A stretch of DNA of 64,000 bases from Oceanospirillum sediminis (GTDB lineage Bacteria; Pseudomonadota; Gammaproteobacteria; Pseudomonadales; Halomonadaceae). Made by a program: the position numbers and the translations under genes. The notes beneath the pieces are model-generated. The model was not told the DNA's origin. It saw nothing but the letters and a program-made list of their open reading frames with translations, and did no database searches. This document shows, piece by piece, positions 8,783 to 19,512 of the stretch. The stretch covers positions 151,175 through 215,174 of the forward strand of contig NZ_JACJFM010000002.1 of the NCBI RefSeq assembly GCF_014164585.1, written 5' to 3'. Within the stretch, counting starts at the first letter, position 1; each line of letters begins with the position of its first letter.

Positions 8783-9298
8783 ATGAATAAATTTCTGCTG
8801 GTCTTCATTGCCGTTCCCCTGATAGAGATGGTTGTTCTGATCAAGGTCGGAGAACAGATTGGAGCGCTCAGTACAATCGCTCTGGTCATCCTGACCGCTG
8901 CGATCGGCATTTCTCTCCTTAAAAAACAAGGAGTTGCAATGCTCAATAGAGCAAACTGGAAACTGAATCAGGGACAGTTACCAGCTAAGGAAATGGCAGA
9001 AGGTATTGTTTTGGCAGTAGGTGGCGCATTATTACTGACCCCCGGATTTGTGACCGATGCACTGGGTTTCGCCTGCCTGTTACCTTTTAGTCGTAATTTT
9101 ATTCTGAATCAGGTCTTGAAAAATATTTCCTTCGGCCATATCCATAGTTCCGGGCCGACAGGTTATCAGTCTTATCATCATGCCAGCCCTGAGCAGGAAC
9201 CTTTCCTGCACCAGGGTCAGCGTCCATTCGGAGAGGATACATCGGCATCTTCTCGTAATGGCGATGTCATTGATGGCGAGTTTGAGCGAAAAAAATAA
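8783..9298 (+). CDS. fxsA: FxsA family membrane protein
   Basis: This 171-residue inner-membrane protein has membrane segments at about 4-22, 29-46 and 74-100, with the family signature GGALLLTPGFVTDALGF. The C-terminal tail is soluble and rich in His, Ser and Glu. In E. coli, overproduced FxsA relieves exclusion of phage T7 by the F plasmid protein PifA; its normal role is unclear. I start it at the ATG at 8783 (MNKFLLVF) because upstream in-frame residues are not conserved and AGGAC lies about 10 nt before. It lies directly upstream of groES, as in P. aeruginosa. Confidence 0.9.
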   Translation: MNKFLLVFIAVPLIEMVVLIKVGEQIGALSTIALVILTAAIGISLLKKQGVAMLNRANWKLNQGQLPAKEMAEGIVLAVGGALLLTPGFVTDALGFACLLPFSRNFILNQVLKNISFGHIHSSGPTGYQSYHHASPEQEPFLHQGQRPFGEDTSASSRNGDVIDGEFERKK

Positions 9299-9307
9299 CT
9301 TCAGGCC

Positions 9308-9336
9308 ATTGAATTTAAATACTGAGTCCCCAGATA
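9308..9336 (+). promoter_or_regulatory. Heat-shock (sigma-32) promoter of groES-groEL
   Basis: ATTGAA ending at 9313 and CCCCAGATA (9328-9336) are separated by 14 bp. This fits the sigma-32 consensus CTTGAA-N13/14-CCCCATNT, with a nearly complete -10 C-run. It lies about 120 bp before the groES start at 9458, just after fxsA. Confidence 0.75.
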
Positions 9337-9457
9337 GTGAGACATCAGTATGTTTCTTTCAGAGAGACAATCTCTGAAGATTGAAAACAACATCATGGGT
9401 AAAACCCGAGACCTAAAGATTGACGTTAAACGATCTTTTTTCAGGAGTGAGTTAAGA

Positions 9458-9751
9458 ATGAACATCCGTCCTTTACACGACCGCGTTGTAATTCGCCGCA
9501 AGGAAGAAGAAACGACTACCGCAAGCGGTATCGTTCTGCCAGGCTCTGCAACTGAAAAGCCTAATCAGGGTGAGGTTGTGGCAGTAGGTTCTGGCCGTGT
9601 ACTGAATAATGGTGAAGTACAGGCAATGAGCGTTAAAGTGGGCGATAAAGTCCTGTTTGGTCAGTACGCTGGCAGCAACACCGTTAAACTTGATGACGAA
9701 GAGCTGCTGATCATGAGCGAAAACGAAATCTTCGCTGTTCTGGAAAGTTAA
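9458..9751 (+). CDS. groES: Co-chaperonin GroES
   Basis: The 97-residue GroES forms the heptameric lid of the GroEL chamber. It starts with the canonical [14 protein letters not shown], has the mobile loop [16 protein letters not shown], and ends with NEIFAVLES. The ATG at 9458 is supported by TCAGGAG upstream; an in-frame ATG 36 codons earlier is not conserved and overlaps the promoter region. It is transcribed with groEL, 61 bp downstream, from a heat-shock-type promoter. Confidence 0.98.
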   Translation: MNIRPLHDRVVIRRKEEETTTASGIVLPGSATEKPNQGEVVAVGSGRVLNNGEVQAMSVKVGDKVLFGQYAGSNTVKLDDEELLIMSENEIFAVLES

Positions 9752-9809
9752 TTTCTACTTCCCTTATCAGACTAAGACAAATTTTCTGAGTTTTTTTACA
9801 GGATTTTAA

Positions 9810-11462
<1,653 letters not shown>

Positions 11463-11508
11463 TCATCCTCCTTGAAACCCGGTTGCTTAATCGCACCATA
11501 TAGCTTTA

Positions 11509-11532
11509 GAAATATTCAATCCTGAATATTTC
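11509..11532. repeat. Perfect inverted repeat after groEL
   Basis: GAAATATTCA (11509-11518) and TGAATATTTC (11523-11532) form a perfect 10-bp stem with a 4-nt loop. It has no T tract of its own and lies just before the groEL terminator. It may protect the mRNA 3' end or bind a protein; neither is shown. Confidence 0.6.
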
Positions 11533-11542
11533 CCTAAGCAAG

Positions 11543-11572
11543 AAGCCCTGCCTATAATGGCGGGGCTTTTTT
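11543..11572 (+). terminator. Rho-independent terminator of groES-groEL
   Basis: AAGCCCTGCC (11543-11552) pairs with GGCGGGGCTT through one G-U pair, followed by TTTTTT. Strong, canonical form. Confidence 0.9.
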
Positions 11573-11665
11573 ATATCTGTTGTTTTATGCGGAGTAAACC
11601 ACTGCCGAAACAACATCAGGCAAAGTCTGTCTCAATCTTCCATAACCATTCCCTGATCCCTGAAT

Positions 11666-12373
11666 ATGCTTAATAGAGTCCGCATTGTACTAGTTAACAC
11701 CTATCATCCCGGCAATATTGGTTCAGCAGCCAGAGCCATGAAAGTCATGGGATTGGATCGCCTGTATCTGGTAAGCCCTGCTCAGTTTCCCCATGAAGAT
11801 GCCTCAACAATGGCAGCTGGTGCAGAGGATATTCTGGATAAGGCCACGATTACATCCTCACTGGAAGAAGCTGTCGCTGACTGCACTTACGTCATTGCTA
11901 CCAGCGCCCGTCCACGCTCACACCAGGTTCCAGCGATGACACCAGGACAATGCGCTGAATTTACAGCAGAACAACCAGAAACAGATGAAATAGCCATTGT
12001 ATTTGGCAGAGAACGCAGCGGCTTAACCGCCGAAGAATACCATCGTTGCAACCGTCATGTATTTATTCCAGCTAATCCGGATTACGCTATTCTGAATATG
12101 GCGTCGGCAGTACAGATTATTACTTACGAGCTGTATCAGAAAAGCCTGACGGAATTTAACCCCGTGCCGGGACAATCCGAGTGGCCCAATAATAAAGAGA
12201 TGGGGTTCTTTTTTGATCGAATGGAAAAAGCCCTGGAAAATGCCGACTACTTTAAAGGCAAACCACAGGATATTACTTTCGGTAAATTAAGAGCGTACTT
12301 CCAGCGAAATCTGCCTGAGAAGTTCGAACTCAGCCTGCTACATGGCATCGTCAAGCGCCTGAAAGGCAACTAG
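11666..12373 (+). CDS. trmJ: tRNA (cytidine/uridine-32-2'-O)-methyltransferase TrmJ
   Basis: TrmJ methylates the ribose of nucleotide 32 in the anticodon loop of several tRNAs using S-adenosylmethionine. The 235-residue protein is a SPOUT enzyme: the N-terminal RNA-binding Arg lies in NTYHPGNIGSAARAMKVMGL, with the knot motifs VFGRERSGLTAEE (about 112-124) and NPDYAILNMASAVQI (about 137-151). The C-terminal helical extension seen in TrmJ is present. Length agrees with E. coli TrmJ (246). In E. coli the gene precedes iscR; here it stands alone between groEL and a chemoreceptor gene. Confidence 0.93.
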   Translation: MLNRVRIVLVNTYHPGNIGSAARAMKVMGLDRLYLVSPAQFPHEDASTMAAGAEDILDKATITSSLEEAVADCTYVIATSARPRSHQVPAMTPGQCAEFTAEQPETDEIAIVFGRERSGLTAEEYHRCNRHVFIPANPDYAILNMASAVQIITYELYQKSLTEFNPVPGQSEWPNNKEMGFFFDRMEKALENADYFKGKPQDITFGKLRAYFQRNLPEKFELSLLHGIVKRLKGN

Positions 12374-12390
12374 CCAGATGGGCTAAACGT

Positions 12391-12424
12391 AAAAAACCGG
12401 AATCCGGTACAATCCGGATTCCGG
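12391..12424 (-). terminator. Terminator of the chemoreceptor operon
   Basis: On the minus strand a perfect 11-bp stem CCGGAATCCGG/CCGGATTCCGG with a 6-nt loop (12397-12424) is followed by six T. It ends transcription from the chemoreceptor gene and sits between it and the convergent trmJ. Confidence 0.92.
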
Positions 12425-12450
12425 CCTGATGCACAGAGCGGCAGGGATTA

Positions 12451-12526
12451 ACCTACTTTAAAACGATTAACCTACTTTAAAACGATTAACCTACTTTAAA
12501 ACGATTAACCTACTTTAAAACGATTA
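12451..12526. repeat. Four tandem copies of a 19-bp unit at the chemoreceptor stop codon
   Basis: The unit acctactttaaaacgatta occurs four times without interruption (12451-12469, 12470-12488, 12489-12507, 12508-12526). The last copy encodes the final residues of the chemoreceptor (NRFKVG on the minus strand), and the stop codon TAA is formed by the first bases of the next copy. All four copies are identical. The other three copies are untranslated and end 27 bp before the terminator stem. Confidence 0.97.
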
Positions 12527-14142
12527 ATCATGCCGATCATATCTTTTGATACCCCATCCAGATCATGGCTGGCTGCCGCCAACTGAGCAGACTCTGCTGC
12601 AACACTGGTTGTCAGATCCTTCAGATTCATCACATTCTGGTTAATACTATTAACCGTAGAGCTCTGCTCTTCAGATGATGCCGCGATCTGCTGACTCATA
12701 CTCTGAATAGCCATCACCTCATCAGTAATACTACTCAGTGCTGAACCTGCCTCAGAAGAGGTATCTGCAGCACTGTTTGCTTTTTCAGCACCCCGGCTCA
12801 TCACTTCAACCGCTTCTTCTGCAGCTGCCTGCAGCTTCTCAACAATAGTCTGAATTTCGGTTGTTGATTCCTGGGTCCGCTGAGATAGCGTTCTGACCTC
12901 ATCAGCAACAACGGCAAAACCACGACCTGCTTCACCAGCTCGCGCCGCTTCAATAGCCGCATTCAGCGCCAAAAGATTGGTCTGTTCGGCAATACCACGG
13001 ATCACTTCCAGTACCGTATCAACATTGCGACTATCTTCTGCAAGTCGGGAAATCACATCACCGGCCTGATTGATATCCTGAGCCAGTAACTGAGCCTCAG
13101 AAATATTACGCTGAATAATCTTCTGGCTACCCTCTGACTCTTTAGCTGCATGAATACTGGATTCTGTTGCGGCGATAGTACGACTGGTCACCTCATCCAC
13201 ACTAGCCAGCATCTGCTGCATGGCACTGGCCAGCTGCTCTGCATCCTGCTGCTGCTGGTGCAGACTGTTATCCACTGATGCTGTCGAGGCTGCCATTTGC
13301 GATGAGGCCGTAGCCAGTCGATGTCCGGCATCGCTGACATTGCGCATAATATCCTGAATAGAAGCAACAAAACTATTAAAGTAACGCGCCAGATCAACCA
13401 GCTCAGTACTGCCCTCTTCCTTAAGACGCTGCGTCAGATCACCATGACCTTCCGATAAGTCCTTCATTGCCTTCACAGTACTGTTCAGAGGAGTTGTGAT
13501 ACTGCGGATAAAGAAAGCCAGAATGACAGACAGAATAACCAGAATAACTGCCGCATTCACCATAGACATCACTTCTGAACGGTTAATATCAGCCTGTAAT
13601 GCCTCCATATTCAGACCACTACCCAGCACCCATTGCCAGGGCGCAAACTGAGCCGCATAACTGGTCTTAGGATCAAGCTGTTCTTTATTCTGACTATTAG
13701 GCCATTTATAGTCTACAAACGCCCCGCCATTACGCGCAGCATCATAAAGAGACTGTACAAAAGTGTGCCCTGTCGGATCTTTCAGTCTCAGAATATTCTT
13801 ACCAACCAGCGCCTTTACACCGCTGGCTAACTGAACACCGGAACTATCACCAACAAAAATATAGTTCCCATCGTCAAAGCGCATGGCCGAAATAGCCGCC
13901 AGCGCCTGCGTCTTCGCTTCCTCTTCACTCAGAGCACCCTGCTTACTGAGTTGATAATAATGATCTGCTACCCCGACAGCACTCTCTACCAGCAGGGTAA
14001 CGCCTTTTTCATAACTGTCTCTAAGATGCTCTCTGGTTTTAGCCGTATCCAGCAACGTATTTGCAATCAATCCAACAGCAAAAAGAGCCAGGATCATCCA
14101 GGCTCTTATTGCAATGGATATCTTCGAGAAGCCACTCGCCAT
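12505..14142 (-). CDS. Methyl-accepting chemotaxis protein with single-Cache sensor
   Basis: The 545-residue receptor has TM1 (about 11-30), a periplasmic domain of about 160 residues, TM2 (about 193-213), HAMP (214-267) and a long cytoplasmic coiled coil. The highly conserved hairpin tip [18 protein letters not shown] runs into [18 protein letters not shown] (about 386-422). The sensor contains [13 protein letters not shown] and WVLGSGLN, typical of the sCache_2 fold, which often binds small organic acids; the ligand here is unknown. There is no C-terminal NWETF-type pentapeptide. AAGGGG lies 8 nt before the ATG. The gene follows an 82-residue ORF by 29 bp and is probably co-transcribed with it. 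Confidence 0.95.
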   Translation of the reverse strand: MASGFSKISIAIRAWMILALFAVGLIANTLLDTAKTREHLRDSYEKGVTLLVESAVGVADHYYQLSKQGALSEEEAKTQALAAISAMRFDDGNYIFVGDSSGVQLASGVKALVGKNILRLKDPTGHTFVQSLYDAARNGGAFVDYKWPNSQNKEQLDPKTSYAAQFAPWQWVLGSGLNMEALQADINRSEVMSMVNAAVILVILSVILAFFIRSITTPLNSTVKAMKDLSEGHGDLTQRLKEEGSTELVDLARYFNSFVASIQDIMRNVSDAGHRLATASSQMAASTASVDNSLHQQQQDAEQLASAMQQMLASVDEVTSRTIAATESSIHAAKESEGSQKIIQRNISEAQLLAQDINQAGDVISRLAEDSRNVDTVLEVIRGIAEQTNLLALNAAIEAARAGEAGRGFAVVADEVRTLSQRTQESTTEIQTIVEKLQAAAEEAVEVMSRGAEKANSAADTSSEAGSALSSITDEVMAIQSMSQQIAASSEEQSSTVNSINQNVMNLKDLTTSVAAESAQLAAASHDLDGVSKDMIGMINRFKVG

Positions 14143-14171
14143 GATATACCCCTTATATACCAGCGGTAATA

Positions 14172-14420
14172 TTATTCAGTTGGTCCAGTCAGACACTGAC
14201 TCTTCAGTGCTTTTCTATGACGACTATGCAGGTCTTTCAGGCTGTTAATAGCCTGCTCCTTTTTATCCTGTTGAGCGGACTCAACCTCAACGATGACTTC
14301 CCTGAACTGATTCAGCAGAGCCTCAGACTCTGCACAGGAAGCGGCTGAAGGACCCGCTTCTGAACCACTTTGTCTGTGCTTCAACCGTTTACCGGTAGCA
14401 CGCTGAAATACGTTACCCAT
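14172..14420 (-). CDS. Small helical protein of unknown function
   Basis: The gene encodes 82 residues and I do not recognise a family. After a basic, Ser/Gly-rich start ([19 protein letters not shown]) the rest is predicted by eye to be helical and charged ([37 protein letters not shown]). It has two Cys residues but no CxxC site, no signal peptide and no membrane segment. The ATG is preceded by AAGGGAGAGA, a good ribosome site, and gaps to the NHL gene (29 bp) and the receptor gene (29 bp) are short. The clean start and operon position argue that it is real. Confidence 0.7.
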   Translation of the reverse strand: MGNVFQRATGKRLKHRQSGSEAGPSAASCAESEALLNQFREVIVEVESAQQDKKEQAINSLKDLHSRHRKALKSQCLTGPTE

Positions 14421-14449
14421 TCTCTCCCTTCTCTCTGTTTACCAATGCA

Positions 14450-16510
14450 TCAGTATTCAAACTGATAAACATTAACCCTGTTTAATGCACAATCAGGAAG
14501 AAAGACTTTGCCTTCCCTGACATGCAGCAGATACGGCATCCAGAGCTGACCCTTTTCAGCATCCGCCCCAAAACCGCTGAAGCTATCAATAAAGTTTCCC
14601 TGAGTATCAAATACCTTAATAGCCCGATTAACGAGATCGGACACAAATAAAAAGTTATCTTCGTGCTCAATACTGGTTGGCAGTAAAAATTTAGCTCCAG
14701 TGACACCATAACCGGCCTCACCAAAGCTATTCAGCCATGCACCATCACGATCAAAAATCTGAATACGATTATTAAACTGATCGGTCACATAACACAGACC
14801 ATCTTTATCCACAGCGATATCTGACGGTGTATGGAACTCCCCGTCACCTTCGCCAAGAGAACCAAAAGTATCGACCAGTCCGGCAATACCAATAGCGTTC
14901 AGACGCCACCTGGCAATACGATTATTACCTGAATCAGCAATTAGAATATCGTTAGTGGACGGATCAATAGCAATGCCCTGAGGCTTATTTAACTGCCACG
15001 GAGCAGAACCCAGGCTGCCAAACACCGTATAGGGCACCAGCTCTCCCAGAATAGGGCTGTACTGGTAAATAGTGACAATAGCGCTCAGATAATTACTGAC
15101 CACCAATAAGGGCACGGACGGATCGAGTTGCCCCGGAAGAGGGCTATCGGGTGTCAGGGCAGCAATACCCAGCGAACCCGGCAACATTGGCAAACTGACC
15201 GGGCGGGCACTACCCGGACGGGCTTCTTCTGTTGCCTGTAGCTGGTAGTTACCCGCATCGACCATCCACAGCAGTTCATCCGGAGTTTCAAACTTCTCTC
15301 CAAGAAACATGCGCCACCAGCTTTGTTGCCATCGCTGCATCCACTCAGCCTGCCAGCCAACGCCCAGACTCAGCCAGGAAGGCATCCCCGCAGGCTGCAT
15401 CATCTGAACCACCTGTTCCTGCAGATTTTGCTGATAATTCAGCCACTGCTCAAGCTGAAGGTTTGCATTGTAACCCTCTCTTTCATCTTTAGGGACAACA
15501 TCACCGGCTACCGAAGTCACAAAATGTAGCTGCCCCGGGTTATCTCTTTCATCACCAACACTTACCAGCACATTGGTTGCCCGGCTATTATTACGCTGTA
15601 CTGTACGCAGATTAATTTCGTGCAGCTGCAATGACGCCAGAATTGGCTCAGTAATCAGCAAGCGGTTTTCTCCGGGGTGCTCTGTAATCTGAATTGGGGC
15701 AAAAAAGCCTTCCAGCTTTCCTTGTTTACGACCATTCATGCCATACACAGAAATCGCATTAGCTTCACCACCAGGAATCAGAATTCTCCCTTGCACACAG
15801 GCCACATCCCTTGCCAGCTCTAAACCATCAATATAGGATTTTTTAAGACCACTGAAAGGGACACCATTTCCCTGCCAGTCACAGCGAACGACGGTATTAA
15901 AGCCAGTATTAGCAATACAGATATTGCCCTGACTATCCAGACTAAGCCCCTGAGGCCAGAGCAGGTGCAGAGGATCAGAGCTGTACTGACAATCAATCTC
16001 ATGAATACTGCGTTTATATTCACCATCATCACTGAAGATTACTAAGCGGCTTTCACCATCACTACCTTCATAGAATTCATCGGCAACACAGACCTCTCCA
16101 GCCGCAAGCACAATACCGTTAGGCCCTTTCAGGTCTACAGCAGGCTCATTACCAAAACATTTCAGAGGGTTAATATTCAGATGATTGTCATACTGCAGGA
16201 TATGAATTCGGTAGTTACCGATATCTGTGACATAAATCCAGTTTTTGTCCGGGTGAGCCAGTAAACGAAATGGCATGTTGAATTGCCCGGCTCCATCCCC
16301 CACCGTGCCGAATACGGCCAGAATATGCTTCAGGTTCTGGTCAAAAATCACAAGGCGATTATGCGCAGTATCTGCCAGCCAGACATTTCCCATACGGTCA
16401 ACACAACTGCCGACAGGAGTGTTCAGTGAAATATTCCCATCAGTGGCTGCAGGCAAATCCGGCAGTTGATCCACTGTCTTACCAATATATGAATGATACG
16501 ATATTCCCAT
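14450..16510 (-). CDS. Large NHL-repeat protein with two beta-propeller regions
   Basis: The protein (686 residues from the ATG at 16510) contains many NHL blades: GNVWLADTAHNRLVIFD (41-57), WIYVTDIGNYRIHILQYD (91-108), GNICIANTGFNTVVR (195-209), DILIADSGNNRIARW (521-535), GLCYVTDQFNNRIQIFD (571-587) and FLFVSDLVNRAIKVFD (620-635). They form an N-terminal group (about 25-320) and a C-terminal group (about 440-686). Between them lies an unusual Gln/Trp-rich segment (347-418). With this start there is no signal peptide, so it is probably cytoplasmic. AAGGA lies 8 nt upstream; the longer frame from 16657 has no ribosome site. Function unknown; NHL propellers usually bind protein, RNA or small ligands. 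Confidence 0.82.
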   Translation of the reverse strand: MGISYHSYIGKTVDQLPDLPAATDGNISLNTPVGSCVDRMGNVWLADTAHNRLVIFDQNLKHILAVFGTVGDGAGQFNMPFRLLAHPDKNWIYVTDIGNYRIHILQYDNHLNINPLKCFGNEPAVDLKGPNGIVLAAGEVCVADEFYEGSDGESRLVIFSDDGEYKRSIHEIDCQYSSDPLHLLWPQGLSLDSQGNICIANTGFNTVVRCDWQGNGVPFSGLKKSYIDGLELARDVACVQGRILIPGGEANAISVYGMNGRKQGKLEGFFAPIQITEHPGENRLLITEPILASLQLHEINLRTVQRNNSRATNVLVSVGDERDNPGQLHFVTSVAGDVVPKDEREGYNANLQLEQWLNYQQNLQEQVVQMMQPAGMPSWLSLGVGWQAEWMQRWQQSWWRMFLGEKFETPDELLWMVDAGNYQLQATEEARPGSARPVSLPMLPGSLGIAALTPDSPLPGQLDPSVPLLVVSNYLSAIVTIYQYSPILGELVPYTVFGSLGSAPWQLNKPQGIAIDPSTNDILIADSGNNRIARWRLNAIGIAGLVDTFGSLGEGDGEFHTPSDIAVDKDGLCYVTDQFNNRIQIFDRDGAWLNSFGEAGYGVTGAKFLLPTSIEHEDNFLFVSDLVNRAIKVFDTQGNFIDSFSGFGADAEKGQLWMPYLLHVREGKVFLPDCALNRVNVYQFEY

Positions 16511-16741
16511 CCGCCCGTTCCTTATAACTCCTTGTGGCTTTGCGCAGCAAATTTCATGCGCTGCACAAATCAATGTAGCAGTAAAAGAGCATGATTCAAG
16601 CACATTTGTTTTACCAAAATGTGTCTTTTTTATACAGAATAAAGTCGGGCATTTCACTTACAGAGAATTACAACAAATCCTGACGCTGTTTAAAAATCAG
16701 ACGACACCAGAGGGTAATAAGGAAACAAGATAGACAGACAT

Positions 16742-16770
16742 AAAAAAAGCCATCGCAATGCGATGGCTTT
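16742..16770 (-). terminator. Terminator of rpsA
   Basis: A perfect 11-bp stem AAAGCCATCGC/GCGATGGCTTT with a 3-nt loop is followed on the minus strand by a run of T. It lies 33 bp after the rpsA stop codon, between rpsA and the NHL gene. Confidence 0.93.
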
Positions 16771-16802
16771 TCTCAGATCGGAAAGAAAGCTAAGAAGAAA
16801 TC

Positions 16803-18482
16803 TTAGTTCTGCTCCATCTGCTGCTTGATCAGGTCACCAATGGTGGTAGGACCAGCAGTTTCAACTTCCTGCGAACGTACTTTCGCCAGAGCCGCTTTCT
16901 CGTCAGCAGCGTCTTTCGCTTTCACAGACAGGTTGATTACACGGTTCTTACGGTCGATGCTAACGATCTTAGCTTCAACTTCATCACCTTCGTTCAGAAC
17001 ATTGCGAGCATCTTCGATCTTGTCACGGCTGATTTCAGAAGCTTTCAGAGTAGCAGTAACGTCACCAGCCAGCTCGATAGTCGCCTCTTTAGCGTCTACA
17101 GCGATAACTTTACCCGTTACCAGAGCACCTTTGTCGTTCTCAGCTACGTATTCCTGGAATGGATCGCTATCCAGCTGCTTGATGCCCAGAGAGATACGCT
17201 CACGCTCAGGATCGATAGACAGGATGATAGTCTCGATCTCATCGCCTTTCTTGTACTTACGTACAGCTTCTTCCCCTGCTTCATTCCAGGAGATGTCAGA
17301 CAGGTGAACCAGACCATCAATACCGCCATCCAGACCGATGAAGATACCGAAGTCAGTGATAGACTTGATAGAACCGGTAACTTTGTCGTTCTTGTTGAAC
17401 TTGCCAGAGAACTCTTCCCATGGGTTAGGCGTGCACTGTTTGATACCGAGAGAGATACGACGACGCTCTTCGTCGATATCCAGTACCATAACTTCAACTT
17501 CGTCGCCAACCTGAACCACTTTAGATGGGTGGATGTTCTTGTTAGTCCAGTCCATTTCAGACACGTGTACCAGACCTTCAACACCTTCTTCCAGCTCTGC
17601 GAAGCAGCCGTAGTCAGTCAGGTTAGTAACACGAGCTTTAACTTTAGTACCTTCTGGGTAACGAGTGATGATGTTCACCCATGGATCTTCGCCCAGCTGC
17701 TTCAGACCCAGAGAAACGCGGTTACGCTCACGGTCGAACTTCAGTACTTTAACCAGGATTTCGTCACCAACATTTACGATTTCGCTTGGGTGCTTGATGC
17801 GCTTCCAGGCCATGTCAGTGATGTGCAGCAGGCCGTCAACACCACCCAGATCTACGAACGCACCGTAGTCTGTCAGGTTCTTAACGATACCTTTAACTTC
17901 CTGACCTTCCTGCAGGTTAGCCAGCAGCTGCTCACGCTCTGCAGAGTTTTCTGCTTCCAGAACCGCACGGCGAGAAACAACAACGTTGTTACGCTTAGGA
18001 TCCAGTTTGATTACGCGGAAGTCCAGCTCTTTGCCTTCCAGGTGAGTCGTGTCACGGACAGGACGAACATCAACCAGAGAGCCAGGCAGGAACGCACGGA
18101 TGTTGCTAACGTCAACAGTGAAGCCACCTTTAACTTTACCGTTGATGATACCTTTAACAATTTCGTTCTCTTCGAAGGCTTTTTCCAGAACCTTCCAGGA
18201 CTCAGCGCGTTTCGCTTTTTCACGAGACAGACGCGTCTCACCGAAACCGTCTTCTACAGCTTCCAGAGCCACCTGAACTTCGTCACCGATGTTCAGAGTA
18301 AACTCTTCACCTTCGCTAACAAACTGTGAACGAGGGATAACACCTTCAGATTTCAGGCCAGCGTGAACTGTAACCCAATCGCCATCGATATCAACTACAG
18401 TAGCAGCTACAATCGAACCCGGCTCCATGTTAACTTCTTGAAGGCTCTGTTCGAACAGTTCAGCAAAGCTTAATTCGCTCAT
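16803..18482 (-). CDS. rpsA: 30S ribosomal protein S1
   Basis: S1 brings mRNA to the 30S subunit. The protein is 559 residues (E. coli 557) with six S1 OB-fold repeats, at roughly 20-87, 105-171, 191-260, 277-347, 364-434 and 451-520. Typical elements include [39 protein letters not shown] and [20 protein letters not shown] start at the ATG at 18482 ([14 protein letters not shown]), which is conserved and has ACAGGAAAAA upstream; 40 upstream in-frame codons are leader. It follows cmk as usual, but is not followed by ihfB, and a strong terminator ends it. Confidence 0.98.
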   Translation of the reverse strand: MSELSFAELFEQSLQEVNMEPGSIVAATVVDIDGDWVTVHAGLKSEGVIPRSQFVSEGEEFTLNIGDEVQVALEAVEDGFGETRLSREKAKRAESWKVLEKAFEENEIVKGIINGKVKGGFTVDVSNIRAFLPGSLVDVRPVRDTTHLEGKELDFRVIKLDPKRNNVVVSRRAVLEAENSAEREQLLANLQEGQEVKGIVKNLTDYGAFVDLGGVDGLLHITDMAWKRIKHPSEIVNVGDEILVKVLKFDRERNRVSLGLKQLGEDPWVNIITRYPEGTKVKARVTNLTDYGCFAELEEGVEGLVHVSEMDWTNKNIHPSKVVQVGDEVEVMVLDIDEERRRISLGIKQCTPNPWEEFSGKFNKNDKVTGSIKSITDFGIFIGLDGGIDGLVHLSDISWNEAGEEAVRKYKKGDEIETIILSIDPERERISLGIKQLDSDPFQEYVAENDKGALVTGKVIAVDAKEATIELAGDVTATLKASEISRDKIEDARNVLNEGDEVEAKIVSIDRKNRVINLSVKAKDAADEKAALAKVRSQEVETAGPTTIGDLIKQQMEQN

Positions 18483-18708
18483 TATTTTTCCTGTGTAATC
18501 ATCAGTTATGGGATAGACAAAGCCTGCATCAGATTGCATTAAGCCCTGCTTCTCCACAGTCTCCGTATCACCAGCAAATACGGGCTTCATTTTATTATGC
18601 ATCCAACGGCGTTAACACTGGTTCAGGCAATAACCGTTTATCAGTTAAAGGACAGTTATTCCCTATGACGCACTGTTGGACACACCTCCGAAAAAGAAAA
18701 AAGCACCA

Positions 18709-19386
18709 TCAGACCAGAGAATATTCCCCAGCCAGTTCGATGATGTGATTGACCACTTCCGGAATCGACATATTCGTAGTATCCAGCGTAATAGCATCGT
18801 CTGCAGGCTTAAGTGGGGCCACTGCACGATTCATATCACGCTCATCGCGAGTTTGTATCTCGCTTAAAATGGCTTGGAATTTAGCATCAATTCCTTTTCC
18901 CTGCAACTGTTTTACTCTGCGACTGGCCCGCTCTTCCGCACTGGCAGTCAGGTAAATCTTCAGCGGCGCATCCGTAAAAACGACCGTTCCCATGTCACGC
19001 CCATCAGCAACAACCCCCGGTGCCTCTCTGAAATCACGCTGCCGTTGCAGCAAGGCATCACGCACACCGTTCAGGGCAGCCACTTTTGACGCATTATTGC
19101 CACAAGTCTCAGTACGGAGATCCTTTGAGACCTCCGTTCCCTCGAGCATAACACGCACAGGCTCGTTTTCTTCTCCGGGTAAAAAAGCCACATCCAGGTT
19201 ACGAGCAACCTCAGACAAAGCTACCTCATCATCAAAAGACACACCGCGCCTCTCTGCGGCCAGCGCCGTAAGGCGATACAAGGCGCCACTGTCCAGTAAA
19301 CGCCAGCCCAGCTTTCCGGCAATGATCTGACTGATAGTTCCCTTACCAGCACCACCTGGTCCATCCAGTGTTATTACAGGAATCAC
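18709..19386 (-). CDS. cmk: Cytidylate kinase
   Basis: Cmk phosphorylates CMP and dCMP with ATP. The 225-residue protein starts with the P-loop [12 protein letters not shown] (residues 7-17), contains [40 protein letters not shown] and the lid Arg-rich segment ASRRVKQLQ, all typical of bacterial CMP kinases. The start codon appears to be GTG at 19386, with AGGA about 10 nt before. It lies upstream of rpsA, the usual pairing, and downstream of tyrA-aroA, from which it is separated by a probable terminator. Confidence 0.96.
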   Translation of the reverse strand: MIPVITLDGPGGAGKGTISQIIAGKLGWRLLDSGALYRLTALAAERRGVSFDDEVALSEVARNLDVAFLPGEENEPVRVMLEGTEVSKDLRTETCGNNASKVAALNGVRDALLQRQRDFREAPGVVADGRDMGTVVFTDAPLKIYLTASAEERASRRVKQLQGKGIDAKFQAILSEIQTRDERDMNRAVAPLKPADDAITLDTTNMSIPEVVNHIIELAGEYSLV

Positions 19387-19463
19387 GATAGATAAATCCT
19401 AAACAGGTTAATCCAGCATAGCCCGACAGTAGCCTGATCTGCCGGTGCGTATCTTGTTCAGAT

Positions 19464-19497
19464 AAAAAAACCGGCGTCTGCACAGGCAGAAACCGGC
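19464..19497 (-). terminator. Probable terminator between tyrA-aroA and cmk
   Basis: On the minus strand GAGCCGGTTTCTGC pairs imperfectly with GCAGACGCCGG (two G-T pairs in the middle) and is followed by seven T. It would end the hisC/tyrA-aroA transcript, with some read-through to cmk likely. Confidence 0.75.
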
Positions 19498-19512
19498 TCA
19501 GCATAGCAACGT

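Noticed and set aside
16511-16657. 49-codon Cys-rich N-terminal extension of the NHL protein
   Set aside because: No ribosome site at 16657, while the ATG at 16510 has AAGGA at 8 nt and begins just before the first blade.
17304-18329. 341-codon plus-strand frame antisense to rpsA
   Set aside because: Antisense shadow of a highly expressed gene; composition is not that of a real protein.
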